Shown: positions 28,702 to 38,170, counted from the first letter of the stretch. The stretch: DNA of 64,000 nucleotides from Pseudomonas borbori (GCF_900115555.1 NZ_FOWX01000005.1:155918-219917); one strand, 5' to 3'. Program-made: numbers and translations. Notes: generated by a model from the sequence alone, not told the origin.

Positions 28702-30203
28702 ATCATGGCTTGATCCTGCCGATAGTGCTGCCGATGTTCATCGGCTGCCTGCTGCTGTTCGGTGCCCGGCTGAGCATACCGGTCAAACGCAGCCTGTCGT
28801 TGAGCAGCGCCGCCGTGCTGGTGCCGCTGAGCTTGTGGCTGATGGGGCAGGCCGACCAAGGGGGGCTGCAGGTCTATGCCCTGGGCAACTGGCAGCCGCC
28901 GTTCGGCATCATCCTGCTGCTTGATCGGCTCAGTGCGCTGCTGCTGGTGGCCACCGCGCTGCTGGCATTTTTCGCCCTGCTCTATGCGACACGCGGCGAT
29001 GACCAGCGCGGGCGCAACTTCCATGCGTTGTTCCAGTTCCAGTTGATGGGTATCAACGGCGCCTTTCTCACCGGCGACCTGTTCAACCTGTTCGTGTTCT
29101 TCGAGATCCTGCTGATCGCCTCCTATTCGCTGCTGCTGCATGGCGGCGGGCCGGAGCGGGTGCGCGCCGGCTTGCACTACGTGATCCTCAACCTGGTCGG
29201 TTCGGCCTTGTTCCTGTTGGCGGTCGGCGTGCTCTACGGCATCACCGGCACCCTGAACATGGCCGACCTGGCCGTGCGGGTCGCGGCGGCCACTGCCGAT
29301 CAGGCGCCATTGCTGGGCGCCGCCGGCTTGCTGCTGCTGGTGGTGTTCGGCCTGAAGGCGGCGTTCCTGCCGCTGTATTTCTGGCTGCCCAGGGCCTACG
29401 CCTCGGCCACGGCGCCGGTGGCGGCGCTGTTCGCGATCATGACCAAGATCGGCCTGTACTCGATCTTGCGCGTGTACACGCTGATCTTCGGTGACGATGC
29501 CGGCATGCTGGCCAACATGGCCCAGGACTGGCTCTGGCCGCTGGCCCTGCTGACCATCGGTCTGGGCGTCATAGGTGCATTGGCGGCAGGCAGTTTGCAC
29601 GGCTTGCTCGCCTACCTGGTGGTGGTCTCGGTCGGCACCCTGCTCGCGGGGATTTCCCTGGGCACGCCGCAGGCCTTGGCCGCCGCCCTGTATTACCTGC
29701 TGCACAGCACCTGGATCGCCGGTGGCCTGTTCCTCCTGGCCGACCTGATCGCGCGCCAGCGCGGGGACAAGGCGGCCCAACTGATCCAGGGGCCGGCCCT
29801 GCAGAACCCGCATCTGCTGGGGATCCTGTTCTTTGTCGGCGCGATCAGTGTGGCCGGCTTGCCGCCGCTGTCCGGCTTCATCGGCAAGTTGTTATTGCTG
29901 CGTGCGGTCGAACCGGGCCTGCAGGCACTGTTCTTCTGGCCGGTAGTGTTGGGCGGTGGCCTGGCCACCCTGATCGCCCTCAGCCGCGCCGGCAGCACCC
30001 TGTTCTGGCGGGTCGGCCTGAGCCAGCTGGACAGCGCCGAGCTGGACCGCGGGCGCCTGCTGGCCTGTATCGGCTTGCTGCTGCTCAGTCCGCTGCTGGT
30101 CGGTCTGGCAGCGCCCCTGTTGACCTATGTCGAGGCGACGGCGGCCCAGTTGCTTGACCTGCAGTTGTATCGCCAGATCGTAGTGCCGGGAGGTGCATCA
30201 TGA
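28698..30203 (+). CDS. shaD: Antiporter subunit D (MrpD/ShaD)
   Basis: 501-residue polytopic subunit homologous to NuoM/NuoN, with about 14 helices. Recognisable elements are NLFVFFEILLIASYSLL, FGLKAAFLPLYFWLPRAYASA and GLPPLSGFIGKLLLL. It is a likely proton pathway in the complex. It overlaps shaC and shaE by 4 bases each, so translation is coupled. Confidence 0.96.
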   Translation: MNHGLILPIVLPMFIGCLLLFGARLSIPVKRSLSLSSAAVLVPLSLWLMGQADQGGLQVYALGNWQPPFGIILLLDRLSALLLVATALLAFFALLYATRGDDQRGRNFHALFQFQLMGINGAFLTGDLFNLFVFFEILLIASYSLLLHGGGPERVRAGLHYVILNLVGSALFLLAVGVLYGITGTLNMADLAVRVAAATADQAPLLGAAGLLLLVVFGLKAAFLPLYFWLPRAYASATAPVAALFAIMTKIGLYSILRVYTLIFGDDAGMLANMAQDWLWPLALLTIGLGVIGALAAGSLHGLLAYLVVVSVGTLLAGISLGTPQALAAALYYLLHSTWIAGGLFLLADLIARQRGDKAAQLIQGPALQNPHLLGILFFVGAISVAGLPPLSGFIGKLLLLRAVEPGLQALFFWPVVLGGGLATLIALSRAGSTLFWRVGLSQLDSAELDRGRLLACIGLLLLSPLLVGLAAPLLTYVEATAAQLLDLQLYRQIVVPGGAS

Positions 30204-30703
30204 AGGCCCGTCGCTGGCTGCCCCATCCACTGCTGAGCCTGACCTTGCTGCTGGTCTGGCTGCTGCTGGTGAACGACATGAGCCTTGGCCACTGGTTGCT
30301 GGGTGCGCTGCTCGGCTGGCTGATTCCGCTGTTGACCCAGGTGTTCTGGATCAACCCGCCGCGTGTGCGCAAACCGCTGAAACTGTGCCTGTTCCTCCTA
30401 CGGATACTGGGTGACATCGTCATCGCCAACCTGCAGGTGGCCAAGCTGATTCTCGGCCCCAGCGCCAGGTTGCGTCCGGCTTTCGTCGAAATCCCCATGT
30501 TGCTGGAAGACGAACTGGCCCTGACCATGCTCGCCAGCATCATTTCCCTGACCCCGGGTACGGTGTCCGCCGATTTGAGCGACGACCGCAAGATCCTCTT
30601 GGTGCATAGTCTGGATGTGGACGACGAAGCCGCTCTGGTCGAGCAGATCAAGCACCGCTACGAAGCACCACTGCTGGAGGTATTCGCATGCTCGCCTACG
30701 TGA
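30200..30703 (+). CDS. shaE: Antiporter subunit E (MrpE/ShaE)
   Basis: 167 residues with two or three N-terminal membrane helices and a cytoplasmic domain. The MrpE signature is SIISLTPGTVSADLSDDRKILLVHSLDVDD (core: ISLTPGTVSADLSDDRK). It overlaps shaD by 4 bases and shaF by 16 bases. Confidence 0.95.
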   Translation: MKARRWLPHPLLSLTLLLVWLLLVNDMSLGHWLLGALLGWLIPLLTQVFWINPPRVRKPLKLCLFLLRILGDIVIANLQVAKLILGPSARLRPAFVEIPMLLEDELALTMLASIISLTPGTVSADLSDDRKILLVHSLDVDDEAALVEQIKHRYEAPLLEVFACSPT

Positions 30704-30957
30704 TTCCATTGTGCCTGGCGATCATGGGCCTGGCCTTGGTGCTGACCCTGGCGCGCCTGATCAAGGGGCCCGATATGCCGGACCGCATCCTGGCCCTGGA
30801 CACCCTGTACATCAACGCCATCGCCTTGCTGGTGCTGTTCGGCATCTGGCTGGGCTCGGATCTGTATTTCGAGGCGGCGCTGCTGATCGCCGTGATGGGC
30901 TTTATCGGTACCGTGGCGGTGGCTAAATACCTGCTGCGCGGCGACATCATCGAGTGA
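30688..30957 (+). CDS. shaF: Antiporter subunit F (MrpF/ShaF)
   Basis: 89 residues with three membrane helices. The family motif RLIKGPDMPDRILALDTLYINAIALLVLFG is clear (core: GPDMPDRILALDTLYINAI). The start overlaps the end of shaE. It is needed with the other subunits for antiport in studied Mrp systems. Confidence 0.95.
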   Translation: MLAYVIPLCLAIMGLALVLTLARLIKGPDMPDRILALDTLYINAIALLVLFGIWLGSDLYFEAALLIAVMGFIGTVAVAKYLLRGDIIE

Positions 30958-30966
30958 GGAATGGTC

Positions 30967-31299
30967 ATGCATAGCTGGATCGAAGCCTTGGTCGCCCTGT
31001 TTCTGCTGCTGGGCAGCCTGTTTGCCCTGGTCGGCGCCATCGGCCTGTACCGCCTGCCGGACTTCTTCATGCGCCTGCACGGTCCGACCAAGTCGACCAC
31101 CCTGGGCGTGGGCGGCATGGTCATCGCCTCGCTGATCTACTTCGGCAGCCGGGGCGAGGGCATCAGCCTGCACGAGCTGCTGATCACCCTGTTTTTGTTC
31201 ATCACCGCGCCGGTCAGCGCCCACATGCTGGCCAAGGCCGCCCTGCAGCAGAAGCTGCGCCTGAGCGACAAGACCCGCGGCCGGCCCTGGCAGCAGTAG
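30967..31299 (+). CDS. shaG: Antiporter subunit G (MrpG/ShaG)
   Basis: 110 residues with three membrane helices and the MrpG signature GLYRLPDFFMRLHGPTKSTTLGVGG (core: RLPDFFMRLHGPTKSTTLG). It is the last gene of the operon. I prefer ATG 30967 because GAGGA lies a normal distance upstream; the in-frame ATG at 30961 would sit directly on that site. The complete A(B)CDEFG set implies a working group 2 Mrp antiporter for Na+, pH or bile-salt type stress. Confidence 0.94.
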   Translation: MHSWIEALVALFLLLGSLFALVGAIGLYRLPDFFMRLHGPTKSTTLGVGGMVIASLIYFGSRGEGISLHELLITLFLFITAPVSAHMLAKAALQQKLRLSDKTRGRPWQQ

Positions 31300-31479
31300 G
31301 GCGATTGGACGGCGTTGCGTTCGGAGCGCAACGATAACCCGCACAGCTTTGTGCCGCGTCGGTGAACCCATAGCGCACTGCCTGCCCAACCAGCGCCAGG
31401 CGCACAGTTCGCGCAGCCGACTGTACCTGTCCGCGCTGCATCGGCCTCTCTACACTCCAGTTTTTGCGTGGAGCGACCT

Positions 31480-32385
31480 ATGAGAGGGCAGGGCAGGGGA
31501 GTGGCAGTGGTCTGCCTGATCGTGGCCATGGCGCTGTGGGGCAGCTCCTTCATCGCCCTGAAATGGGCCTTCGCCGAGTTGCCGGCGCTGTGGGTGATCT
31601 TCGCCCGCATGGCCTTGGGCAGCCTGGTGTTCCTGCTCGCCTGGCGCTGGCGTGGACGCATCCTCTATCGTGCCGGCGACTGGAAGTACCTGCTCGGCCT
31701 AGCCGCCTGCGAGCCCTGCCTTTACTTCATCTTCGAGGCCCTGGCGCTGCAGAACACCAGCGCCGCACAGGCGGGGATGATCACCGCGCTGCTGCCGTTG
31801 CTGGTGGCCATGGGCGCCTTTATCTTTTTGCACGAACGCATCAGCCGCACCACCCTGGCCGGCTTTCTGCTGGCGCTAGCGGGGGCGATCTGGCTGAGCC
31901 TGGCCGGCAATGCCGATGTCCATGCGCCGAAGCCGCTGCTCGGCAACTTCTACGAACTGCTCGCCATGCTCTGCGCCATGGGCTACACCCTGCTGCTCAA
32001 GCACCTGTCCGCGCGCTATTCGGCCTTTATCCTGACGGCGATGCAGGCGTTTATCGGCAGCCTGTTCTTCTTGCCGCTGGCGCTGCTCAGCGCGCCCATG
32101 CCCGCCAGCATCTCGTTGCAGGGGCTGGCGGCCGTGGCCTACCTGGGCGTGGTGGTGACGGCCGGCGCCTATGGCCTGTACAACTACGGCGTCAGCCAGT
32201 TGCCGGCCAGCCAGGCGTCGGGCTTCACCAACCTGATACCGCTGTTCACCCTGGTGTTCGCCATGCTGCTGCTCGGCGAACGGCTGAATACCCTGCAACT
32301 GTTCGCCGCGGCGCTGGTGTTCGGCGGGGTGGCCTTGAGCCAATGGCGCAATGCGCCGCCCGTAGCGGTTGGCGTGCTGGATTGA
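31480..32385 (+). CDS. EamA (DMT) family transporter
   Basis: 301-residue inner-membrane protein with ten predicted helices in two EamA repeats (starts MALWGSSFIALKWAF and, in the second half, NFYELLAMLCAMGYTLL). Such proteins export metabolites such as amino acids; the substrate is unknown. ATG 31480 has GGAG 6 nt upstream. The next gene, a cysteine-synthase-like enzyme, starts 18 bp downstream and may be in the same operon. Confidence 0.9.
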   Translation: MRGQGRGVAVVCLIVAMALWGSSFIALKWAFAELPALWVIFARMALGSLVFLLAWRWRGRILYRAGDWKYLLGLAACEPCLYFIFEALALQNTSAAQAGMITALLPLLVAMGAFIFLHERISRTTLAGFLLALAGAIWLSLAGNADVHAPKPLLGNFYELLAMLCAMGYTLLLKHLSARYSAFILTAMQAFIGSLFFLPLALLSAPMPASISLQGLAAVAYLGVVVTAGAYGLYNYGVSQLPASQASGFTNLIPLFTLVFAMLLLGERLNTLQLFAAALVFGGVALSQWRNAPPVAVGVLD

Positions 32386-32403
32386 GAGTCTGAGGAGACA
32401 CTG

Positions 32404-33498
32404 ATGAGCGATTCAAGACCCTGGGCGCGCGAGGCGATCCGTATCATCGAGGCGGATTTCCAGCGTAGCGCCGACACCCACCTGATCCCCCTGGCGCTGC
32501 CCGGCCTGCCGGGCATCGAGCTGTACTTCAAGGACGAGTCCAGCCATCCCACCGGCAGCCTCAAGCATCGCCTGGCCCGCTCGCTGTTTCTCTATGCCCT
32601 GTGCAATGGCTGGCTCAAGCCCGATGCGCCGGTGATCGAGGCCTCCAGCGGCTCCACGGCGATCTCCGAAGCCTACTTCGCCGGTCTGCTGGGCCTGCCG
32701 TTCATCGCGGTGATGCCCGCCAGCACCTCGCAGGAGAAGATCGCACAGATCGCCTTCTATGGCGGCAAGAGCCACCTGGTCGACGACCCGACGCAGATCT
32801 ACGCCGAATCGGAGCGCCTGGCGCGCGAGAGCGGCGGCCACTTCATGGACCAGTTCACCTATGCCGAGCGCGCTACCGACTGGCGCGCCAACAACAACAT
32901 CGCCGAGTCGATCTTCCAGCAGCTGCGCAGCGAGCGTTACCCCGAACCGACCTGGCTGGTCTCCAGCGCCGGCACCGGCGGCACCCTGGCCACCCTCGGC
33001 CGTTATGTGCGCTACCGCCGCCACGCCACCCGGGTGCTGTGCGCCGATGCCGAGCGTTCGGTGTTCTTCGATTTTTACCGCGACGGCGATGCCGGCCGGA
33101 CCCTGGACTGCGGCTCGCGCATCGAAGGCATTGGCCGGCCCAGGGTCGAGGCGTCCTTCCTGGCGACGGTGATCGACGCCATGTGCAAGGTGCCGGATGC
33201 CCTGTCCCTGGCGGCCATGCATTACCTGGCCCAGCGTTTGGGCCGGCGGGTCGGCGGCTCCAGCGGGACCAACCTGATCGGTGCGCTGCTGGTCGCGCAG
33301 CGCATGGTCGCGGCCGGCGAGTCCGGCTCGCTGGTGGCGATTCTCTGCGATGGCGGCGAGCGCTATGCCGGCACCTATTACGAGCAGAGCTGGCTGCACG
33401 GCCAGGGTTTCGCGCTGGCGCCGTTGATCGAGGCGGTGGCGGCGTGCGCCGAACGCGGCGCGCCCTTGCCGGGTGATTTGCCAACGATTGGCCTCTAA
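32404..33498 (+). CDS. PLP-dependent cysteine synthase family protein
   Basis: 364 residues of the fold II PLP family. The Schiff-base lysine is in HPTGSLKHRLA (about residue 57), and the cofactor or substrate loop SSGSTA lies at about 81-86. The phosphate-binding glycine loop is SAGTGGTLATLG, and a C-terminal RRVGGSSGTN follows. It resembles cysteine synthase or cystathionine beta-synthase relatives, but the exact reaction is not clear. Pairing with an EamA exporter suggests amino-acid metabolism plus export; that is inference. Confidence 0.88.
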   Translation: MSDSRPWAREAIRIIEADFQRSADTHLIPLALPGLPGIELYFKDESSHPTGSLKHRLARSLFLYALCNGWLKPDAPVIEASSGSTAISEAYFAGLLGLPFIAVMPASTSQEKIAQIAFYGGKSHLVDDPTQIYAESERLARESGGHFMDQFTYAERATDWRANNNIAESIFQQLRSERYPEPTWLVSSAGTGGTLATLGRYVRYRRHATRVLCADAERSVFFDFYRDGDAGRTLDCGSRIEGIGRPRVEASFLATVIDAMCKVPDALSLAAMHYLAQRLGRRVGGSSGTNLIGALLVAQRMVAAGESGSLVAILCDGGERYAGTYYEQSWLHGQGFALAPLIEAVAACAERGAPLPGDLPTIGL

Positions 33499-33519
33499 CC
33501 TGTAGCCGCAGTCTCGTAG

Positions 33520-33583
33520 GATGGGTTAGCCGCCAACAGGGTGTTCAGGCAAGTCATCCATTTTATGTGCGGCGTAACCCATC
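33520..33583. repeat. REP-like palindrome
   Basis: gatgggttagccgc and gcggcgtaacccatc form inverted arms 35 bp apart. It lies in the gap between the cysteine-synthase-like gene and the flavoprotein gene. Confidence 0.7.
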
Positions 33584-33626
33584 ATGGCGCACCGCGCCGG
33601 GCCACGGTTTTGCAGCCTTTGCAGTT

Positions 33627-33716
33627 CGTAGGGTGCGCCATGCGCACCATCGGCTTGGCGCCGTGGCCAGGTTCGGGTTGCGATGCCGCAGTCATTGGTG
33701 CGCGGCGCACCCTACG
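33627..33716. repeat. Large palindromic repeat (gtagggtgcgc family)
   Basis: Inverted arms begin CGTAGGGTGCGC and end GCGCACCCTACG, each about 21-23 bp with an inner palindrome. A single arm recurs at 46466-46488. It lies just past the stop of the convergent flavoprotein gene and could end transcripts. Confidence 0.75.
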
Positions 33717-33719
33717 AGG

Positions 33720-35336
33720 TCAAGCATCGGCGAGTCCGAGCATGTCCCGCGCCAGCGCCTCGGCCACGCGAATGCCATCGACCCCGGCGGAGAGGATGCC
33801 GCCGGCATAGCCCGCGCCTTCGCCGGCCGGGTACAGGCCCTTGACGTTGAGGCTCTGCATATCCGCGCCGCGGGTGATGCGCAGTGGCGAGGAGGTGCGC
33901 GTCTCGATACCGGTGAGTACTGCGTCGTGCAGGGCGAAACCCTTGATCTGCTTGTCGAAGGCCGGCAGCGCTTCGCGGATCGCTGCGATGGCGAAGTCCG
34001 GCAGGGCCAGGGACAGGTCGCCGAGTTTCACCCCCGGCTTGTAGGACGGCTCGACGCTGCCCAGGGCGGTCGACGGCCGCCCGGCGATAAAGTCGCCGAC
34101 CAGTTGCCCCGGCGCCTCGTAGTTGCTGCCACCGAGCAGGTAGGCCTTCGATTCCAGGCGTTCCTGCAATTCCACCCCGGCCAGCGGGCCGCCCGGATAG
34201 TCCTGCTCCGGGGTGATGCCGACGACGATGCCGGCGTTGGCATTGCGCTCGTTGCGCGAATACTGACTCATGCCGTTGGTCACCACCCGCTCGGGCTCGG
34301 AGGTGGCGGCGACCACGGTGCCGCCCGGGCACATGCAGAAACTGTAGACCGAACGACCGTTGCTGGCGTGGTGCACCAGCTTGTAGTCGGCGGCGCCGAG
34401 CTTGGGGTGGCCGGCGTACTTGCCCAGGCGCGCACGGTCGATCAGCGATTGCGGATGCTCGATGCGGAACCCCACCGAGAACGGCTTGGCTTCCATAAAC
34501 ACGCCACGGCTATGCAGCATGCGGAAGGTATCGCGCGAGCTGTGGCCCAGCGCGAGGATCACATGGCGGCTGCGAATCTGTTCGCCGTTGTCGAGGACCA
34601 CGCCGAGCAGTTGGCCGTCCTCTATCAACACATCGCTGACCCGCTGCTGGAAACGTACTTCGCCGCCCAGGGCCTTGATCTCCTCGCGCATAGCGGCGAC
34701 CACGCCGGTCAGACGGAATGTGCCGATATGCGGTTTGCTGACGTAGAGGATTTCCTCGGGCGCGCCGGCCTTGACGAACTCGTGCAGCACCTTGCGTCCC
34801 AGGTGCTTGGGGTCCTTGATCTGGCTGTACAGCTTGCCGTCGGAAAAGGTGCCGGCGCCGCCCTCGCCGAATTGTACGTTGGACTCGGGGTTGAGCACGT
34901 GCTTGCGCCACAGGCCCCAGGTGTCCTTGGTGCGCTGGCGCACCTCGGTGCCGCGCTCCAGCACGATCGGCTTGAACCCGGCCTGGGCCAGAATCAAGGC
35001 GGCGAAGATCCCGCAGGGACCGAAGCCGACCACCAGCGGGCGCTCGTCGAGGTCGGCCGGCGCCTGGCCGACCGGCTGGTAGGCGATGTCCGGAGCGGGG
35101 CCGATGTGACGGTCGTCGGCAAATTTGCCCAGCAGCGCCGCTTCGTCGCGCAGGCTGCAGTCGATGGTGTAGATGAACTGCAGCTCGCTGGATTTCTTGC
35201 GCGCGTCGTAGCTGCGTTTGAACAGGCTGAAGTCGAGCAAGTCGCTATCGTCGATCCCCAGACGCTGGACTATGGCCGGGCGCAGGGCCTCTTCGGGGTG
35301 ATCGAGCGGCAGTTTGAGTTCGGTGATACGCAGCAT
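33720..35336 (-). CDS. FAD-dependent dehydrogenase-like protein (COG2509 type)
   Basis: 538 residues. An N-terminal about 80-residue domain precedes a Rossmann FAD-binding motif (VVGFGPCGIFAAL, about residue 102) and ends with the GEGAGYAGGILSAGVDG FAD-contact motif. It also has FGEGGAGTFSDGKL and FCMCPGGTVVAATSE, typical of this uncharacterised flavoprotein family. The function is unknown; the family is widespread in bacteria and plants. It is a single minus-strand gene. Confidence 0.9.
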   Translation of the reverse strand: MLRITELKLPLDHPEEALRPAIVQRLGIDDSDLLDFSLFKRSYDARKKSSELQFIYTIDCSLRDEAALLGKFADDRHIGPAPDIAYQPVGQAPADLDERPLVVGFGPCGIFAALILAQAGFKPIVLERGTEVRQRTKDTWGLWRKHVLNPESNVQFGEGGAGTFSDGKLYSQIKDPKHLGRKVLHEFVKAGAPEEILYVSKPHIGTFRLTGVVAAMREEIKALGGEVRFQQRVSDVLIEDGQLLGVVLDNGEQIRSRHVILALGHSSRDTFRMLHSRGVFMEAKPFSVGFRIEHPQSLIDRARLGKYAGHPKLGAADYKLVHHASNGRSVYSFCMCPGGTVVAATSEPERVVTNGMSQYSRNERNANAGIVVGITPEQDYPGGPLAGVELQERLESKAYLLGGSNYEAPGQLVGDFIAGRPSTALGSVEPSYKPGVKLGDLSLALPDFAIAAIREALPAFDKQIKGFALHDAVLTGIETRTSSPLRITRGADMQSLNVKGLYPAGEGAGYAGGILSAGVDGIRVAEALARDMLGLADA

Positions 35337-35467
35337 CAGGCAATTCCAGGATCAGGGCCGGAGGCAACCCGGCAGCTTTGGCAAGGGAGCGATTATAGGT
35401 GTTATTGCAACCAGAGGGGGCAGCGGCTCTGTTGATGGGTTTAAGCCCGGCACAAACGACCATGCAC

Positions 35468-36139
35468 TCAATCGTCGCGCGCGCCGCCGAAGTAGGCGCA
35501 GCCGCGCAGCACTTCGCCGTTCAGGCGCAGTTCGGCTGACAGGTGCTGCAACGCGCCGCTCATGCTGTCGACGCAGCGCTGCGGCGCGACCCACAGCACC
35601 AGACGCTGGCCGTTGGCTTCACTGCTCAGGTTGAGGCGGCCTTCCGGCAGCTGTTCTTCCAGATAGGGCAAGGCCAGTGGCGCCTGGCCCGCGCAGTTGA
35701 GAACCAGCCCCTGGCTGCCGACCACCAGGCTCCAGCTTGGCTCCTGGCCGCTGGCACGGAGGATGGTGCGCTTGAAGTTGGCGTCATCGCAGCCCTGGCC
35801 TTCGCGTTGCAGGCGGTACACCCGGCTGAGCGTCAATTGGCCATCGACGCCGGCGCGCTGGCTGGCCGCCAACTGGCCGCGCAGATCGGCAAACAGCGGG
35901 CCGGGGCCGTCGGCCAGCAGGTCGGCCGCGTCGCGCATGATCCCGGTCGCGCCGTCATTGGCGATGACCAGACGGCGCTGCTCCTGGCAGGGACGCAGCA
36001 GCAGTTGCCCGGCATCCAGGCTCAGCTCGCCTTGCAGGCGGTTATGCTGCATCGAATCGGCCTGGGGTTTTTCGCTGAACAGCTGGCAACTGGCAAATAG
36101 CGGCAACAGGGCAAACAATAGAATACGACTGGGGTGCAT
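35468..36139 (-). CDS. Hypothetical lipoprotein
   Basis: 223 residues. The lipoprotein signal ends LFASC (Cys about 18), followed by a soluble domain with about six cysteines, including CQEQRR, GCDD, LNCAG, RCVDS and GCAYFGG. The C-terminal part resembles heat-shock META/COG3650-like secreted domains, but I cannot place it firmly. ATG 36139 has GGAGAAC upstream; an earlier start would bury the signal sequence. Confidence 0.78.
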   Translation of the reverse strand: MHPSRILLFALLPLFASCQLFSEKPQADSMQHNRLQGELSLDAGQLLLRPCQEQRRLVIANDGATGIMRDAADLLADGPGPLFADLRGQLAASQRAGVDGQLTLSRVYRLQREGQGCDDANFKRTILRASGQEPSWSLVVGSQGLVLNCAGQAPLALPYLEEQLPEGRLNLSSEANGQRLVLWVAPQRCVDSMSGALQHLSAELRLNGEVLRGCAYFGGARDD

Positions 36140-36180
36140 CGAGGTTCTCCTGGCAAGAGCGGCCACGGTACGCAGGGCTG

Positions 36181-36217
36181 GTGAAAAAATCGAGCGCAGT
36201 GGGCGAGAGTTTTTCAC
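36181..36217. repeat. Dispersed hairpin repeat
   Basis: GTGAAAAA..TTTTTCAC arms around a 21-nt core that includes tcgagcgcagtgggcgagag. A related but interrupted copy is at about 57522-57610. Confidence 0.6.
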
Positions 36218-36256
36218 CAGCGCTCAACCATAGGGCAACCACAAGGGCGCAGAACG

Positions 36257-36652
36257 ATGATTCAGTGCAAACGGGTATATGACGAGCCGGCCGCAACCGA
36301 TGGCCGGCGGGTATTAGTCGACCGGCTCTGGCCGCGCGGGTGCAGCAAGGCAACCTTGCAACTGGACGCCTGGCTGCGCGAGGTGGCGCCCTCCGCCGAG
36401 CTGCGCCGCCAGTTTAATCATGCGCCCGAGCGCTTCGCCGAGTTTCGCCAACTCTACCGGCGCGAACTGGCCGGCCATCCGGAGTACTGGCAAGGGCTGC
36501 TGGAGAGCGCCGGGAAAGGCACTCTGACCCTGCTGTTCGCCGCACGCGAGCAGCAGTTGAACAACGCCCAGGTGCTGGCCGAATTTCTCGAAGAGGAGCT
36601 GGACCGCCGAGCCGAACCCAGCTCGGCGGTATGCTACGCAGACAGGTTCTAA
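36257..36652 (+). CDS. DUF488 family protein
   Basis: 131 residues. The family pattern is clear: KRVYDEP near the start, VLVDRLWPRG (residues about 19-28), and a C-terminal TLLFAAREQQLNNAQVL. Function is unknown; members are small cytosolic proteins often near redox or stress genes. It is divergent from the lipoprotein gene upstream and convergent with the YebC-family gene. Confidence 0.88.
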   Translation: MIQCKRVYDEPAATDGRRVLVDRLWPRGCSKATLQLDAWLREVAPSAELRRQFNHAPERFAEFRQLYRRELAGHPEYWQGLLESAGKGTLTLLFAAREQQLNNAQVLAEFLEEELDRRAEPSSAVCYADRF

Positions 36653-36667
36653 GCCCTGCGACTGAGG

Positions 36668-37369
36668 TTAGCCGGCCAGGCCGACGTAGACGTTCTGCAC
36701 ATCGTCATGGCTGTCGATGGCCTCGAGGAAGGCTTCGACTTCCTCCAGTTCGGCATCCGTCAGGCTGGTAACCGGGTTCTTCGGGCGATAGCCGAGGTTG
36801 GCCGAGTTGACCGTGAAACCCTGGTCGGGCAGGGCGCGGCACACGGCGTCGAGATCGGTCAGTTCGGTAATGAACAGGGTATTGCCCTCATCGGACGGCT
36901 CGAAATCCTGGGCGCCGGCTTCGATGGCGGCCAGTTCCGGGTCGGCGCCGCTGTCGCTGGAGGCTTCGATCAGGCCGACGTGGTCGAAGTCCCAGGTGAC
37001 CGAGCCGGAAGCGCCCATCTGGCCCTTGCGGAACAGCACGCGGATCTCGGCCACGGTGCGATTGATGTTATCGGTCAGGCATTCGACGATCACCGGCACC
37101 TGATGCGGGGCGAAGCCTTCATAGGTGGTGCGCTCGAAGTTGACGGTTTCCCCACTCAGGCCCGCACCTTTCTTGATCGCCCGCTCCAGGGTGTCCTTGG
37201 GCATCGAGGCTTTTTTCGCCTGATGCACGGCCAGGCGCAGCTTGGGGTTCATGTCCGGGTCGGCGCCGTTACGCGCGGCGATCATGATTTCTTTCACCAA
37301 CCGGCCGAAGATCTTGCCTCTGGCGTTGGCGGCGGCTTCTTTAGGTTTGGCTTTCCATTGTGCGCCCAT
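36668..37369 (-). CDS. YebC/PmpR family regulator or translation factor (YeeN-type paralogue)
   Basis: 233 residues. The start [21 protein letters not shown] is the YeeN-like variant of the family rather than the MAGHSKW form. The three-domain YebC fold is covered in full, including [25 protein letters not shown] (core: [19 protein letters not shown]). YebC proteins have been described as transcription regulators (PmpR) and, more recently, as factors helping ribosomes at proline stretches; which applies here is unknown. ATG 37369 fits the family start. Confidence 0.92.
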   Translation of the reverse strand: MGAQWKAKPKEAAANARGKIFGRLVKEIMIAARNGADPDMNPKLRLAVHQAKKASMPKDTLERAIKKGAGLSGETVNFERTTYEGFAPHQVPVIVECLTDNINRTVAEIRVLFRKGQMGASGSVTWDFDHVGLIEASSDSGADPELAAIEAGAQDFEPSDEGNTLFITELTDLDAVCRALPDQGFTVNSANLGYRPKNPVTSLTDAELEEVEAFLEAIDSHDDVQNVYVGLAG

Positions 37370-37575
37370 GCGGATTCTCTTGGTCTGTGCGGGTGGATGA
37401 GTGGCCGGCCGTACGCTACCCCACCCAGCAGATGGGCGGCAGTCAGCAGGAAACCGGACTACGGAGTTAGACAAGCGATTTTAATCGCTCCGCCTGCGCC
37501 TGGCACCCTTTGATTGGCCATGGCCCCTTCGCCAGCGTTAGCGGGTAGCTGTCGGAGGGCTCGGGCGCTGACAAC

Positions 37576-37617
37576 TTGTCCTGGCGCAACGGATGAGCCG
37601 ATGCCCTGGTCTATGCT
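37576..37617 (+). promoter_or_regulatory. Candidate Anr-type promoter of the first universal stress gene
   Basis: TTGTCCTGGCGCAA (37576-37589) keeps the outer TTG...CAA of the Anr/FNR box and is centred about 41-42 bp before the expected start. The -10 is TATGCT (37612-37617) inside a 10-mer, CTATGCTTGT, shared by all three usp promoters. Confidence 0.5.
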
Positions 37618-37646
37618 TGTCGTGGACCATTTTGAGGAGGCAGGTT

Positions 37647-38078
37647 ATGCGCAAGGTATTGGTTGCATTCGATGGTTCGGACAGTTCGAAGCGTGCGTTG
37701 CAATACGTCATCGACTTCGCCCGTGATCACGCCGCGACGCTGGAGGTGCATCTGCTCAATGTGCAGCATGAGCCGGTGCTGTATGGCGAGTACGTGACTG
37801 GCGAGATCATCGATCAACTGCAGCAGTCACTACTGGCGAGCGCAGCCCAGGCTCTCGAGTGGCCGGCCGATCAACTGAAGGCCGCCGGTATCGGCTACAA
37901 GGCGCATACCGCGCTAGGCAACGTGGCGGCTCAGGTGAGCGAATTCGCCGATCGACTGGGTTGTGACACTGTGGTGATGGGCACGCGCGGTCTGGGCAGT
38001 TTCACCGGCATGCTGCTGGGCTCGGTGGCCACGCGGGTGATCCATGAAGTGTCGGTGCCGGTGCTGCTGGTGAAATAA
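37647..38078 (+). CDS. Universal stress protein (UspA family), copy 1
   Basis: 143-residue cytosolic UspA-domain protein. It begins RKVLVAFDGSDSSKRAL and has the ATP-binding type motif VMGTRGLGSFTGMLLGSVATRVIHEVSVPVLLVK (core: GTRGLGSFTGMLLGSVA). ATG 37647 has GAGGAGG upstream. The next gene is a close paralogue in tandem. Related proteins in P. aeruginosa are induced by Anr under low oxygen; the promoter here is consistent with that. Confidence 0.93.
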   Translation: MRKVLVAFDGSDSSKRALQYVIDFARDHAATLEVHLLNVQHEPVLYGEYVTGEIIDQLQQSLLASAAQALEWPADQLKAAGIGYKAHTALGNVAAQVSEFADRLGCDTVVMGTRGLGSFTGMLLGSVATRVIHEVSVPVLLVK

Positions 38079-38134
38079 CCGCTCGAGTGGCTCAGCGCCG
38101 ATCATGCCCTGAACCTGTATCAGGCAGCACCGGT

Positions 38135-38144
38135 CTATGCTTGT
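38135..38144 (+). promoter_or_regulatory. Candidate -10 of the second universal stress gene
   Basis: CTATGCTTGT lies exactly 36 bp before the ATG, as in copy 1. I see no good Anr box at the matching upstream position (38099-38112); only a GATC half-like match is present. Confidence 0.4.
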
Positions 38145-38170
38145 AAATGAGGCGGAAAAGGAGACTTGTC

